The notes: generated from the letters alone by a model not told the origin. Shown: positions 17,938 to 27,147, counted from the stretch's first letter. The stretch is 52,435 nt of DNA from Paracoccus rhizosphaerae (GCF_026162645.1 NZ_JAOTBE010000021.1:1-52435); one strand, 5' to 3'. Numbers and translations are program-made.

Positions 17938-18013
17938 TGGCAGGGGCAGGGGGACTCGAACCCACGACCCTCGGTTTTGGAGACCGATGCTCTACCAACT
18001 GAGCTATACCCCT
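17938..18013 (-). tRNA. tRNA-Trp (CCA anticodon)
   Basis: A full cloverleaf is readable. The acceptor AGGGGTA pairs with TGCCCCT, the discriminator is G, and CCA is encoded. The D-arm has AGCTCAGTTGGTAGAGC. The anticodon loop has CCA after CT. The T-arm has GGGTTCGAGTCCC. It sits 88 bases upstream of secE, a conserved position in alphaproteobacteria. Confidence 0.97.
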
Positions 18014-18074
18014 GAGGTCCGGCCTCACTTAGAAGCTGCCCGGCCGGTCGTCAAGCGGATAACCCCGCGGCCCC

Positions 18075-18506
18075 TCACCGATGGCGCGGAAATTCGATCT
18101 TGGGGCAGCGGTCCTGGATCACCGTCACGCCGGCCTTGCGGGCGCGGGTCGCGGCCTGATCGCCGCGAATGCCCAATTGCGTCCAGATCACCTTCAGGTC
18201 GGGAAGATGCGCCAGCGCCTCGTCGACCACCTCCGACACAGCCTCCGAGCGGTGGAAGATGTCCACCATCTCGACGCCGCGATCGGCAGGAATGTCGGAC
18301 AAGGTAGCATAGACTTCCTCGCCCAGGATCTGGTGTCCGGCATGTCCGGGGTTCACCGGGATCACCTTCATGCCGATCGCCTGCAGATAGCGGGCCACGC
18401 CCCAGCTGGCGCGGGCCTCGTTCGGCGACAGGCCGACCACCGCCACGACACGCGTGGTCCGGGCGATCCGAGCGATATCGTCGTCTTCCGTCGTGTCAAT
18501 GTCCAT
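18075..18506 (-). CDS. CoA-binding domain protein (YccU-like)
   Basis: This is a 143-residue single-domain Rossmann protein of the CoA-binding (YccU) family. Visible features are the nucleotide-binding turn VVAVVGLSPNEARASWGVAR and the later stretch LPDLKVIWTQLGIRGDQAA, typical of the fold. These proteins bind CoA and lack the ligase part of succinyl-CoA synthetase; their cellular role is unclear. The ATG at 18506 follows GGGAGG at ideal spacing. Longer frames upstream are not supported. It stands alone on the minus strand next to tRNA-Trp. Confidence 0.85.
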   Translation of the reverse strand: MDIDTTEDDDIARIARTTRVVAVVGLSPNEARASWGVARYLQAIGMKVIPVNPGHAGHQILGEEVYATLSDIPADRGVEMVDIFHRSEAVSEVVDEALAHLPDLKVIWTQLGIRGDQAATRARKAGVTVIQDRCPKIEFPRHR

Positions 18507-18603
18507 GAAACCTCCCTGATCCCTGGTGACGAACGTCGCATATAAAAGGCGCCCGGTCCACATGATGGCCGGGCGCAAGTCACGGAACGAGGGACAGTGA
18601 TCC

Positions 18604-18630
18604 GAACATGACCGTTCCGGGGTCATGTTC
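18604..18630. repeat. Perfect 10-bp inverted repeat
   Basis: GAACATGACC and GGTCATGTTC are separated by 7 bases, about 100 bases upstream of the CoA-binding gene and 70 bases after the YHS gene. It could be an operator or a terminator for the YHS gene. No T-run is present. Confidence 0.6.
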
Positions 18631-18699
18631 AGTGATGTAAATGGGCATCAAGTCGGAAAGTTCCACACCGCTCGCGAATTCGTGACTGGCAGACATTTG

Positions 18700-19110
18700 T
18701 CATTGCATTTGCGCCCAAGCCGCCCGCGCACGTCCCAGCACCTCATCGGGGTTGCTGCGGACCTTCCGTCCGGCCTCGGCCGACCGGAACAGGTAGAGGC
18801 CGTCCTGCCGCACCAGGAAGTGGCGCGGATCGCCGGGTTGGGGATCGCCCTCGATGATCGACAACGGGCACATCCCCCCCAGCCGGGGCGCATAGGCGCG
18901 CGGATCAGCCTCAAACCGGGCGCGATTTTCCTCGGATGCGAAGTGCCAGATCATGCCGCGCCACATCGTGGCGATGTCGCTGCGGCCGGGCACGGGGCGA
19001 CCGGCGCTGACATAGCCCACGGGATCGAACCCGCCAAGCGCCCAGTCCTGCGCCGCCGCAGGCAGTGCGGCCAGGATCGACATCAGCAGGGCAAGGGCGA
19101 AACGGCGCAT
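18700..19110 (-). CDS. YHS domain-containing secreted protein
   Basis: The 136-residue product has a clear Sec signal peptide (MRRFALALLMSILAALPAAA, cut before QDWALGG). The mature part is a YHS-type domain: GGFDPVGYVSAGRPVPG, then WHFASEENRARFEADPRAYA. Such domains occur in periplasmic metal-related proteins. No known metal-binding partner gene is adjacent. I chose the ATG at 19110 because it starts the signal peptide; a longer frame upstream adds non-conserved residues. The specific function is unknown. Confidence 0.82.
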   Translation of the reverse strand: MRRFALALLMSILAALPAAAQDWALGGFDPVGYVSAGRPVPGRSDIATMWRGMIWHFASEENRARFEADPRAYAPRLGGMCPLSIIEGDPQPGDPRHFLVRQDGLYLFRSAEAGRKVRSNPDEVLGRARAAWAQMQ

Positions 19111-19198
19111 GGCGACTCGAGGTTGGGACCAAGCGTCTTTGGCACCCGGCGTCCGTGATATCAACGCGCGCGGCAGGAACGTCGCAAGCATGTGATCT

Positions 19199-20002
19199 TC
19201 AGGCACGCCCTGCCGCATAAAGCGCCACCGCCGCCGCATTCGAGACGTTGAGCGAGCCGAAATCGGCGGCGAAGGGAATCCGCGCGACATGATCGCAGGT
19301 TTTCAGCGTCAGTTCCCGCATGCCAGGCCCCTCGGCGCCGAGGACAAGGCAGATGGCGCGCCCTGACAGCGTCCCCAGCAGGTCTGGCAGCGATTCTTCG
19401 CCCGTGCCGTCCAAGGCCACAAGGATGAAGCCCATGTTCTTCAGCTGTGTCAGCGCCTCGGCCAGGTTCGGGACGCGCAGATAGGGCTGCCGCTCCAGCG
19501 CGCCAGAGGCGGTCTTGGCCAGCGCCCCGGTCTCGGGTGCGGAATGGCGGTGCGGCGCGATGACGGCGCGGGCGCCGAACACCTCGGCCGAACGCAGGAT
19601 CGCGCCGATGTTGTGCGGGTCCGTCACCCGGTCCAGCGCCACCAGCAACGGGCGCGTCTCACCCGGCGCCTCGCGCAGCGCCACCTCGCTGAGGCTGCCC
19701 CATTTCAGCGGCTTCACCTCGAGCGCTGCGCCCTGGTGAACGCTTTCGCCGGCCAGCGGCACCGTCTTGTCAAAGACTCGCGGATCGGTGATCTCGGGCG
19801 TCATACCGTGCAGATCGCCCAGCCTCGCCACCGCGTTCTGGGTGACGACCAGTCGCAGCTTCTCTCGGGACGGGTTGGCCAAGGCGTCGCGCACCGCATG
19901 CAGGCCGAACAGCCAGACCGTCTCGGCCGCGGCGGCGCGACGGGCGCGTTCCTTGTCGATGACCCAGGTGGGCTTCTTGGCTTTTCCGGTGCGCTCGGCC
20001 AT
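19199..20002 (-). CDS. rlmB: 23S rRNA (guanosine-2'-O)-methyltransferase RlmB-like (SpoU/TrmH family)
   Basis: This enzyme transfers a methyl group from S-adenosylmethionine to a ribose 2'-OH of rRNA or tRNA. The 267-residue protein has an N-terminal substrate-binding domain after a basic leader, with VWLFGLHAVRDALANPSREK at about residue 30. The SPOUT knot follows: motif 1 LDRVTDPHNIGAILRSAEVF, motif 2 LVLGAEGPGMRELT and motif 3 FGSLNVSNAAAVALY. The ATG at 20002 follows AAGGAG. The closest assignment is RlmB (23S G2251), but TrmH-type paralogues look alike, so the exact target base is inferred. Confidence 0.85.
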   Translation of the reverse strand: MAERTGKAKKPTWVIDKERARRAAAAETVWLFGLHAVRDALANPSREKLRLVVTQNAVARLGDLHGMTPEITDPRVFDKTVPLAGESVHQGAALEVKPLKWGSLSEVALREAPGETRPLLVALDRVTDPHNIGAILRSAEVFGARAVIAPHRHSAPETGALAKTASGALERQPYLRVPNLAEALTQLKNMGFILVALDGTGEESLPDLLGTLSGRAICLVLGAEGPGMRELTLKTCDHVARIPFAADFGSLNVSNAAAVALYAAGRA

Positions 20003-20125
20003 CGCGGGCTCCTTTGTTCCGGTCCCTTCTCTGCGCGTCGCGGCGTCGTCGCGCAAGCCCCGGAAATCTGCTTGACGCCCCCCGGCGGGGCCGTTAATCA
20101 CCGCCGCACGCCGAAAGCGATCGGC

Positions 20126-20209
20126 GGGCGACGTGCTGCAAGGTGCGGCAGCGGACTGTAACTCCGCCGGGGAGACCCATGCCTGGTTCGATTCCAGGGT
20201 CGCCCACCA
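20126..20209 (+). tRNA. tRNA-Tyr (GTA anticodon)
   Basis: This is an 84-base tRNA with a long variable arm. The acceptor GGGCGAC pairs with GTCGCCC, followed by A and an encoded CCA. The anticodon stem GCGGA/TCCGC encloses the loop CTGTAAC with anticodon GTA. The T-arm is CCTGG-TTCGATT-CCAGG. It lies 130 bases before the next plus-strand gene and is divergent from the rRNA methyltransferase gene. Confidence 0.95.
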
Positions 20210-20338
20210 CTTCCCTTCGATAGTATGGTGATGTGGGTACAGCCCCAAGGTTGCATGCGCGGCCCGCATGTCGATCGTGGGTTTTGCTGCCCACGCAAGG
20301 CGCCTATCATCCGCCAGATTGAAACCAGCGGAGGTCAG

Positions 20339-21340
20339 GTGTCACAGCGCAGCAACCCGCAGCCGAACCTTCTGATCGTGGCGCAGGCGGGGCGCCTGCA
20401 ATTCGAGGCGGTAATCTTCCTGGCCAGCCTCCGCGCTGCGGCGCCTGACTGGACGGCCCCGGTCATCATCGCAGAGCCCCTGCCCGAGGGGGCGTGGTCC
20501 GGCCACGAAACCCGGATCAGCGCCCCCTGCCGCGATCTGCTGACCGGCCTCGGGGGCCAGATCACGCCGTTCGTTGCCCGGCATTTCGGCGCCGCCTATC
20601 CGCAAGGCAACAAGATCGAGGCGCTGTCGCTGCTGCCCCCCGGCCAGCCGTTCCTGTTCTTCGACACCGACACGCTGGTGACCGGCCCCCTGGACCGCGT
20701 GCCGTTCGACTTCGCCCGCCCCTCGGCCTCAATGCGCCGCGAGGGGACATGGCCCAAGCCGCCGCTCTATGGTCCGGGCTTTGGCGGGATCTGGAAGTCG
20801 ATCTATGACCGCTTCGGGCTGGACTTCACCCCGACCCTCGATCTCTCGCAGCCGGACGAGCACTGGGAGCGGTACCTATACTTCAACGCGGGCTGGTTCT
20901 TCGGCGCCGATCCCGCGGAATTTGGCCACCGATTCCTGGAATGGGCGCTGGCGATTCGCGACGATCCGCATGATGAGTTGGCTTGCCAGGTCTTCGACCC
21001 CTGGCTGGACCAGATCGTACTGCCGCCCCTGATCCACAGCTTCGGCGGCGGCCGGCCCGGCCCCGAGCTGGACGGCCTGGACGGCAATGTCACCTGCCAC
21101 TATCGCAAGCTGCCTTTGCTCTATGCGCGACAGGACGACGCCGTTATCCAGCGGCTGGAAGCCGCCGTCGCCGACAAGCCGATCAAGCGCGTGCTGCGCG
21201 AGTGGGAACCGGCCAGAAAGCTGGTCTATCAGGAAAAGGGGCGCCAGAAGGTGCGGCCGATCTTCGCCGGCCGACCATCGCCGGCCACGGAAAAGCAGAT
21301 CCGCAACCAGTTAAAGGCCCGCGGCTGGTGGCTGGTCTGA
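20339..21340 (+). CDS. Putative glycosyltransferase-like protein of unknown substrate
   Basis: This is a 333-residue cytoplasmic protein without signal peptide or membrane helices. I chose the GTG at 20339 because GGAGG lies five bases upstream; the frame is open further back but crosses the tRNA-Tyr spacer. The central LFFDTDTLVTGPLDRV contains a DxD motif of the kind used by nucleotide-sugar-dependent GT-A enzymes. The later FNAGWFFGADPAEFG resembles acceptor-side motifs in such proteins. I do not recognise a named family. It precedes no other surface-polysaccharide gene and is convergent with the DUF3253–ileS unit. Confidence 0.65.
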   Translation: MSQRSNPQPNLLIVAQAGRLQFEAVIFLASLRAAAPDWTAPVIIAEPLPEGAWSGHETRISAPCRDLLTGLGGQITPFVARHFGAAYPQGNKIEALSLLPPGQPFLFFDTDTLVTGPLDRVPFDFARPSASMRREGTWPKPPLYGPGFGGIWKSIYDRFGLDFTPTLDLSQPDEHWERYLYFNAGWFFGADPAEFGHRFLEWALAIRDDPHDELACQVFDPWLDQIVLPPLIHSFGGGRPGPELDGLDGNVTCHYRKLPLLYARQDDAVIQRLEAAVADKPIKRVLREWEPARKLVYQEKGRQKVRPIFAGRPSPATEKQIRNQLKARGWWLV

Positions 21341-21341
21341 T

Positions 21342-21578
21342 CTAGGACCGCGCCAGACGCACAGGCCCGCGCGGGGCCGGTCCAGCGTCCCTTCCACCCT
21401 GCAGAACGCGAATGCGCCCCTCGGCCGCCAATAAAAGCGCCTCGGCCCGCAGGGGCGCCATCAGCGGCCGCCAATCCGGGGCGAGGTTCCGCGCGATCTG
21501 GCTGGGGCAGCAGGTGGTATCCGGCCGCAGGGCATCGACCTGCGCAAGGATCGCCCTGCGCAGGTCGGGCTCTATCAT
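21342..21578 (-). CDS. DUF3253 domain protein
   Basis: This 78-residue protein begins MIEPDLRRAILAQVDALRPD and matches the small DUF3253 family. The key parts are CCPSQIARNLAPDWRPLMAP and the closing segment GGRDAGPAPRGPVRL. The fold is probably winged-helix-like, and the function is unknown. Its ATG overlaps the ileS stop (ATGA), so it is translated with ileS. A frame extending 28 codons upstream lies inside ileS and is unlikely. Its stop lies just after the stop of the convergent gene. Confidence 0.78.
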   Translation of the reverse strand: MIEPDLRRAILAQVDALRPDTTCCPSQIARNLAPDWRPLMAPLRAEALLLAAEGRIRVLQGGRDAGPAPRGPVRLARS

Positions 21579-24529
21579 TCCAGCACGTCGTCGCAGCGCG
21601 CGCAGACACCCGGATGGGGGTGCGTGCCGACGTCCGGCAGGATCTTCCAGCAGCGCTGGCACTTCTGCCCGTCAGCAGTCTCGAAGACGACGCCGATTCC
21701 CGGCGCCTCGGCCATGCGGAATGCCTCTTGCGGGGCGGGGTCGCGGGTCAGCGACAGGTCCGAGGTGATGCAGACATCCGCGAAGGCGACCGACTTCAGC
21801 GCATCAAGCATGCCGGCATCCTCGACATGGACGACCGGAGCAGCCTCGAGGCTGGCGCCGATGGTCTTGTCGGTGCGCTTCAGCTCCAGCGCCGCGGTGA
21901 CGACCCGGCGGGCGCGGCGGACCTGGTCCCACTTCGCCGCCAGAGGCTCGTTCAGCCAGTCCGCGGGTGTCGTCGGGAAGTCGTGCAGGTGCACGCTGTC
22001 CTCTTCCGACGGGAAGCGCGACAGCCACACGTCCTCGGTCGTGAACGGCAGGATCGGCGCCAGCCAGGTGACCAGTCGGTGATACAGGATGTCCAGCACC
22101 GTCCGCGCCGCACGCCGGCGCGGGCTGTCCGCCGCATCGCAGTAAAGCGCGTCCTTGCGGATGTCGAAATAGAAGGCCGACAGCTCGACGGTGCAGAACT
22201 GGAACAGCATCTGGAACACGCCCTGGAAGTCGAACTGGGCATAGCCCTTGCGGACCTGGTGATCCAGCTGCGCCAGGCGGTGCAGCACCCACTGCTCCAG
22301 CTCGGGCATCTGGGCATGGTCCAGGCGTTCGCTTTCGTCGAAGCCGCTGAGCGCGCCCAGCAGGAAGCGCAGCGTGTTGCGTAGGCGGCGATAGCTGTCG
22401 GCGGTACCCTTCAGGATCTCGGGGCCGATGCGCTGGTCGGCGGTATAGTCCGCCTGCGCCACCCACAGCCGCAGGATGTCGGCGCCGTACTGCTTGATGA
22501 CCTCGGCCGGCACGATCGTGTTGCCAAGCGACTTGGACATCTTCATGCCCTTCTCGTCCAGCGTGAAGCCGTGCGTGACCACATTGCGGTAGGGCGCGCG
22601 GCCCTTCGTCGCGCTGGCCTGCAGCAGCGAGGACTGGAACCAGCCGCGATGCTGGTCGGTGCCTTCCATATAGACATCGGCGATGCCATCTGCGGCCCCG
22701 TCCTCGCGGTCGCGCAGAACGAAGCTGTGGGTCGAGCCGCTGTCGAACCACACGTCCAGCACGTCCATGACCTGGTCATAGGCGGCAGGGTCGGCGATGC
22801 CGTCCAGCATCCTCTCCTTGAAGCCGGCAGAGTACCAGACATCGGCGCCGTCGGTCTCGAAGGCCGCGACGATGCGGTTGTTCACGGCTTCGTCGCGCAA
22901 CAGGAAGTCCGGGTCGGTGGGCCTGGCCCCCTTCTTCACGAAGCAGGTCAGGGGCACGCCCCAGGCCCGCTGGCGCGACAGCACCCAGTCAGGGCGGTTC
23001 TCCACCATCGAATGGATGCGGTTGCGCCCGCTCTGCGGCCACCATTTGACCAGCTTGTCGATCGAAGTCAGCGCCCGCATGCGGATCGTGTCGCCATAGG
23101 TGCCCATTCCGTCGTCCAGCGGCTTGTCGATGGCCGCGAACCACTGGGGCGTGTTGCGATAGATCAGCGGGGCCTTGGACCGCCAGCTGTGCGGGTAGCT
23201 GTGCTTGATCTTGCCCTTGGCCAGAAGGGCGCCCGCCCAGGCCAGCTGCTTGATCACGCTGACATTGGCCGGCCCGTCCTTGCCGTCGGGGGCCACGATG
23301 GCCTCTCCGCCGAACAGCGGCAGGTCCTTGCGATAGCTGCCGTCGGGCTCGACGTTGTAGGTCATCGGCAGCTTGAAGCGCAGGCCCAGCTGATAGTCGT
23401 CGTCGCCGTGGCTGGGCGCGGTGTGGACAAAGCCCGTGCCCGCATCGTCGGTGACGTGATCGCCGGGCAGCATCGGCACGTCATAGTCCCACTCGCCCGC
23501 GCCCCCCTCGACGCCACGCAGCGGGTGGGCCAGCACCAGCGCCGCCAGCTCATCGGCACCCACCGTCCGCAGGCGCCTGTGGCCCGTGACCTTCGCCGAA
23601 CCCATGACGGCTTCCGCCAGCGCGTCGGCCAGCACGATCTTCTCTCCGGCCTTGGCGGTAGTGTTTTCCGCGGCCTCGGTGACCTCATAAAGGCCATAGG
23701 CAATGGCCGGGTTGAAGGCGACGGCCCTGTTCTGCGGGATCGTCCATGGCGTTGTGGTCCAGATCACCACCGATGCCTCCAGCAGGTCGGTGCGCAGGCA
23801 GCCGTCCAGCGGCGCGAAGTCCGACTGCGACGCCACCGGAAAACGCACCCAGATCGTGTGGCTGGTGTGGTCGTGGTATTCGACCTCTGCCTCGGCCAGC
23901 GCCGTCTTCTCGACCGGCGACCACATCACGGGCTTCGAGCCCTGATAAAGCGAGCCGTTCATCAGCAGCTTCATGAACTCGGCCGCGATGACCGCCTCGG
24001 CGTGAAAGTCCATCGTCAGATAGGGCCGGTCCCAGGCCCCGGTGATCCCCAGCCGCTGGAATTCGTCGCGCTGGATGGCCACCCATTCCTCGGCGAAGCG
24101 GCGGCATTCCTGGCGGAACTCCACCACGTCGACCGCGTCCTTGTCGCGGCCTTCCTTGCGGTACTTCTCCTCGATCTTCCATTCTATCGGCAGGCCGTGG
24201 CAGTCCCAGCCGGGCACATAGCGCGCATCGCGGCCCATCATCTGATGGCTGCGCACGATGATGTCCTTGATGGTCTTGTTCAGAGCGTGGCCGATATGCA
24301 GGTGCCCGTTCGCATAGGGCGGACCGTCATGCAGCACGAACGGCACCCGTCCGCCCGCCTTGTCCCGCAGCCGGTCATAAATGCCGATGCGCGCCCACCG
24401 CTCCAGCCACTCGGGCTCGCGCTGCGGCAGACCCGCGCGCATGGGGAAGTCGGTCTGCGGCAGGAAGACCGTGTCACGGTAGTCGGGGGTATCGGTCTTC
24501 GTGCTGTCGGGCGTCGTCGTGTCGGCCAT
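21575..24529 (-). CDS. ileS: Isoleucyl-tRNA synthetase
   Basis: This class I synthetase charges tRNA-Ile and edits valine. The product is 984 residues, slightly above the E. coli length. The HIGH motif appears in PPYANGHLHIGHALNK near residue 70. The CP1 editing domain lies roughly at 190–400. The KMSKS motif is in DEKGMKMSKSLGNTI. A C-terminal zinc finger has paired cysteines in QKCQRCWK and GVCARCDDV. The ATG at 24529 has an AAGGA box upstream. The DUF3253 gene overlaps its 3' end. No T-box-like leader was seen, as expected for a proteobacterium. Confidence 0.98.
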   Translation of the reverse strand: MADTTTPDSTKTDTPDYRDTVFLPQTDFPMRAGLPQREPEWLERWARIGIYDRLRDKAGGRVPFVLHDGPPYANGHLHIGHALNKTIKDIIVRSHQMMGRDARYVPGWDCHGLPIEWKIEEKYRKEGRDKDAVDVVEFRQECRRFAEEWVAIQRDEFQRLGITGAWDRPYLTMDFHAEAVIAAEFMKLLMNGSLYQGSKPVMWSPVEKTALAEAEVEYHDHTSHTIWVRFPVASQSDFAPLDGCLRTDLLEASVVIWTTTPWTIPQNRAVAFNPAIAYGLYEVTEAAENTTAKAGEKIVLADALAEAVMGSAKVTGHRRLRTVGADELAALVLAHPLRGVEGGAGEWDYDVPMLPGDHVTDDAGTGFVHTAPSHGDDDYQLGLRFKLPMTYNVEPDGSYRKDLPLFGGEAIVAPDGKDGPANVSVIKQLAWAGALLAKGKIKHSYPHSWRSKAPLIYRNTPQWFAAIDKPLDDGMGTYGDTIRMRALTSIDKLVKWWPQSGRNRIHSMVENRPDWVLSRQRAWGVPLTCFVKKGARPTDPDFLLRDEAVNNRIVAAFETDGADVWYSAGFKERMLDGIADPAAYDQVMDVLDVWFDSGSTHSFVLRDREDGAADGIADVYMEGTDQHRGWFQSSLLQASATKGRAPYRNVVTHGFTLDEKGMKMSKSLGNTIVPAEVIKQYGADILRLWVAQADYTADQRIGPEILKGTADSYRRLRNTLRFLLGALSGFDESERLDHAQMPELEQWVLHRLAQLDHQVRKGYAQFDFQGVFQMLFQFCTVELSAFYFDIRKDALYCDAADSPRRRAARTVLDILYHRLVTWLAPILPFTTEDVWLSRFPSEEDSVHLHDFPTTPADWLNEPLAAKWDQVRRARRVVTAALELKRTDKTIGASLEAAPVVHVEDAGMLDALKSVAFADVCITSDLSLTRDPAPQEAFRMAEAPGIGVVFETADGQKCQRCWKILPDVGTHPHPGVCARCDDVLE

Positions 24530-24728
24530 CGGGGGCGTTCCTTCGAGAGATGTTCGGACAAGGCTGACCCGGCGGCGTGAGACCTCACGCCGCCGGGCTG
24601 CTAATTCGGGATCCGAACGCCGGGAATTTCATGCGCCTTCTATAGAAAGCGCGGACATTGCCTGCAAGCGCCGAACCTAGCGCCGCCGCGGCGCCCAGGG
24701 TAGGCTGCCACAAGCCACGGGGACCTTG

Positions 24729-25547
24729 ATGCAGCCTGCCACGCTTCGCACGACATGGACGCGCAGGGACGCGGCCCTGCGCCGCTTTGCCGCGCGCCGC
24801 TATGGGCTGCGCGGCACGCTGGACCTGCACCGTCATGCGATCGGCCTGGACCTGCTGCGCGCGCCGCTGAACGTGATGCTGGCGCCCGTGGCCCTGCTGA
24901 TGCAACTGTCGGGCTGGCTGCTGTCGCGGCTTGGCGTCGGGCGGGCGGGCGCCTGGCTGCGCACGCGGCGGGTGTTCCTCAGGTCAGACGTCTCGACACG
25001 GATCGAGGCCGACCTTCACGCGCTGGTCGCCGAACTGCAGGCGCAGGGCCTTGGCCCCGATGCCCCGCCCGACCGTATCGCCGATGCCATCCGCCGCCAC
25101 GCGGAGACCCGCAATGCCGTGGCCGAGATCACGACATCGGTGATCGTTCTGGGCTTGGGCATCATGCTGTTCCACCGGCCCACGCCGGGCGTGATCTCGC
25201 TCGCCGGGCCGATGGCACAGATGCGGGCGCATGGTGCGGCGGTGCGGGACTTTGCTTTGGGCGACACGCTTGGCCGGGCGTGGTACTGGGCCTTCCCGGT
25301 CGAGCTTTCGCCCCTGACCGTCGTGGCCACCGGCGTGGCCCTGGCTGTCGCGGGATCACTTGTCACCACCTTCGCGGGGCTGATCGCGGACCCGGTGCAG
25401 CTGTGGACTGGCATCCACCGACGCCGCCTGTCGCGTATGCTGGCGCAGCTGGAGGCGGGCGCCGATACCGTCGCGCCAGAGCATCTTCTGGCGCGGGCGG
25501 GCGATCTGGTCGACACGCTGTCGGTCCTGTGGCGGTCGCTGCGCTAG
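24729..25547 (+). CDS. Conserved membrane protein of unknown function
   Basis: This 272-residue protein has about four hydrophobic helices: one near residues 45–70 ([20 protein letters not shown]), one near 135–150 ([14 protein letters not shown]) and two in the C-terminal half (around [10 protein letters not shown] and [12 protein letters not shown]). The remainder is rich in Arg and Ala. Similar proteins occur next to housekeeping genes in Rhodobacteraceae, possibly the DUF6635 group, but I cannot confirm that. I chose the ATG at 24729; a TTG directly before it is possible. Its stop TAG shares the palindrome CTAG with the stop of the convergent queF. Confidence 0.65.
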   Translation: MQPATLRTTWTRRDAALRRFAARRYGLRGTLDLHRHAIGLDLLRAPLNVMLAPVALLMQLSGWLLSRLGVGRAGAWLRTRRVFLRSDVSTRIEADLHALVAELQAQGLGPDAPPDRIADAIRRHAETRNAVAEITTSVIVLGLGIMLFHRPTPGVISLAGPMAQMRAHGAAVRDFALGDTLGRAWYWAFPVELSPLTVVATGVALAVAGSLVTTFAGLIADPVQLWTGIHRRRLSRMLAQLEAGADTVAPEHLLARAGDLVDTLSVLWRSLR

Positions 25548-26005
25548 CCGCGCCCGCGATAGGTCGGCACGCCCTGATCCGGCAGCCACAGCCCCTGCGG
25601 CACAGGGCCCGTCTGCCAGAAGACGTCGATCGGCATGCCGCCGCGCGGGTACCAGTAACCGCCGATCCGCAGCCACTGGGGCGACAGCAGGTCGGCGATG
25701 CGGCGGCCGATGCCGACGGTGCAGTCCTCGTGGAAGGCACCGTGGTTGCGGAAGCTGCCCAGAAACAGCTTCAGCGACTTCGATTCGACCAGCCAGTCGC
25801 CGGGCACATAGTCGATCACCAGATGCGCGAAATCGGGCTGTCCCGTCAGCGGGCACAGGCTGGTGAACTCGGGCTGGGTAAAGCGCACGGCATAGGTCTG
25901 GCCGGGCTGCGGGTTCGGCACGCGCTCCAGCACGGCCTTGTCGGGGTGCTGCGGCAGCGGCGTGTTGGCGCCAAGCTGGGTCAGCGCGTCGGTATAGTGG
26001 CTCAA
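25544..26005 (-). CDS. queF: NADPH-dependent 7-cyano-7-deazaguanine reductase
   Basis: QueF reduces preQ0 to preQ1 in queuosine biosynthesis, a four-electron nitrile reduction. The 153-residue product is the short, unimodal type. The catalytic cysteine lies in [13 protein letters not shown]. The NADPH-binding motif is ESKSLK, followed by [16 protein letters not shown] chose a TTG start at 26005, preceded by AGGAG at good spacing; longer frames add residues with no family match. Other que genes are not in the window. The product probably supplies the wobble base for tRNAs with GUN anticodons, including the tRNA-Tyr found here. Confidence 0.92.
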   Translation of the reverse strand: MSHYTDALTQLGANTPLPQHPDKAVLERVPNPQPGQTYAVRFTQPEFTSLCPLTGQPDFAHLVIDYVPGDWLVESKSLKLFLGSFRNHGAFHEDCTVGIGRRIADLLSPQWLRIGGYWYPRGGMPIDVFWQTGPVPQGLWLPDQGVPTYRGRG

Positions 26006-26098
26006 CTGAGGCTCCTGTTTTGACCGGGTGGGCTGCGACCGGAGGCCTGCCATAGCATCCCCCGAAAGCCCCTTGCAACCGCGCCCGCCCTGCCCCAG

Positions 26099-26515
26099 AT
26101 GCGGCACATGGAGAGCCTGCCCCCCCGCTTCGACATCACCGAGGCCGAGATCGCCCGCGTCGTCGCCACCTTCTATGCCGCCGTGCGCCGGCACGAGGTC
26201 CTGGCGCCGATCTTCGCCGAGCATATCGGCGACTGGTCAGCGCACGAGGATCGGATCGCCGCCTTCTGGAAAGGCGCGATCATGCACAAGGCGGGCTACA
26301 ACGGCAGCCCGATGCGCGCGCATCTGCAGGCTGGCAATGTCCGCCCCGAACATTTCGAGATCTGGCTGGCGCTGTTCGACGAATCGCTCCGCCGCACCCT
26401 GCCGCCGTGGAGCGCGCGCGCCTGGTCGCAGCTGGCGCACCGCATCGGCCAAGGGCTTCGGGCCGGGGTGCAGAACATCGACGCGGGGCGCAGCGGCCCG
26501 CCGGTGCTGCGTTAG
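26099..26515 (+). CDS. Group III truncated haemoglobin
   Basis: This small haem-binding globin has 138 residues from the ATG at 26099 or 135 from the ATG at 26108. Neither start has a strong ribosome-binding site. Group III hallmarks are the conserved [20 protein letters not shown] segment (E helix and distal pocket) and [15 protein letters not shown], whose histidine is the likely proximal ligand. These proteins bind oxygen or NO, with proposed roles in microaerobic or nitrosative stress. Its stop overlaps that of the convergent TRIC/UPF0126 gene by a few bases. Confidence 0.88.
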   Translation: MRHMESLPPRFDITEAEIARVVATFYAAVRRHEVLAPIFAEHIGDWSAHEDRIAAFWKGAIMHKAGYNGSPMRAHLQAGNVRPEHFEIWLALFDESLRRTLPPWSARAWSQLAHRIGQGLRAGVQNIDAGRSGPPVLR

Positions 26516-27147
26516 CGGTTGCGCGGCGGTCGCGGCCGATAGACCGGCAGACGCCAGCCGCGCGCCAGCCCGCCTGCCCTCAGGATGAACGTCACCAGAC
26601 CGCAGGCCATCAGCGCCCAGGCCTGCCCGACCTCCAGCCCCGCCAGCGTCACGGCGGTCAACGCCCCGCCGAAGGCGGCGGTCAGATAGATCTCGCCCTG
26701 CTTGAGGACCAGCGGCACCTCGTTGCCGACGACGTCGCGCATCAGCCCGCCGAAGGTGCCGGTGACGACGCCCATGATGACCACGATGATCGGGCTGAAG
26801 CCACCCTCCAGCGCCACGCCGACTCCGGCGGGCACGGCCACCGACAGGGCGAAGACGTCCAGCCACAGAAGCAGGCGGTAGCGGCTTTCGAACAGGTGCG
26901 CCGTCCAGAAGACCACCATCGCCGCCCCCGCCGCGACGACGACCAGCGACGGGCGCGCCACCCAGAAGACCTGCGGCTGTCCCAGGATCAGGTCGCGCAG
27001 CGTCCCCCCGCCCACGGCCGTCATCGCCGCCATGAAGATGAAGCCCACCGGGTCCAGCTGCGCCCGGCTGGCGACCAGCGCCCCGGTCAGCGCGAAGATC
27101 AGGACCGAGCCGTAATCCAGCGCGGCGACCAGCGGGTCGAGCGTCAT
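26512..27147 (-). CDS. TRIC/UPF0126-family membrane channel protein
   Basis: This 211-residue inner-membrane protein has seven predicted helices in two repeats. Each repeat carries a glycine-rich signature: [11 protein letters not shown] and [12 protein letters not shown]. Relatives form trimeric intracellular cation channels in bacteria; the ion and physiological role here are unknown. The ATG at 27147 overlaps the stop of rnhA (ATGA), which decides the start and suggests coupling. Upstream in-frame codons lie inside rnhA. Confidence 0.88.
   Translation of the reverse strand: MTLDPLVAALDYGSVLIFALTGALVASRAQLDPVGFIFMAAMTAVGGGTLRDLILGQPQVFWVARPSLVVVAAGAAMVVFWTAHLFESRYRLLLWLDVFALSVAVPAGVGVALEGGFSPIIVVIMGVVTGTFGGLMRDVVGNEVPLVLKQGEIYLTAAFGGALTAVTLAGLEVGQAWALMACGLVTFILRAGGLARGWRLPVYRPRPPRNR

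Noticed and set aside
18604..18630. LexA box (GTTC-N7-GTTC) in the inverted repeat
   Set aside because: The spacing between the GTTC elements is nine, not the seven expected for alphaproteobacterial LexA.
22571..24580. A 669-codon plus-strand open frame opposite ileS
   Set aside because: Antisense shadow of ileS with no domain resemblance.
24530..24728. T-box riboswitch upstream of ileS
   Set aside because: No T-box consensus or specifier-like structure; T-boxes are not expected in this group.
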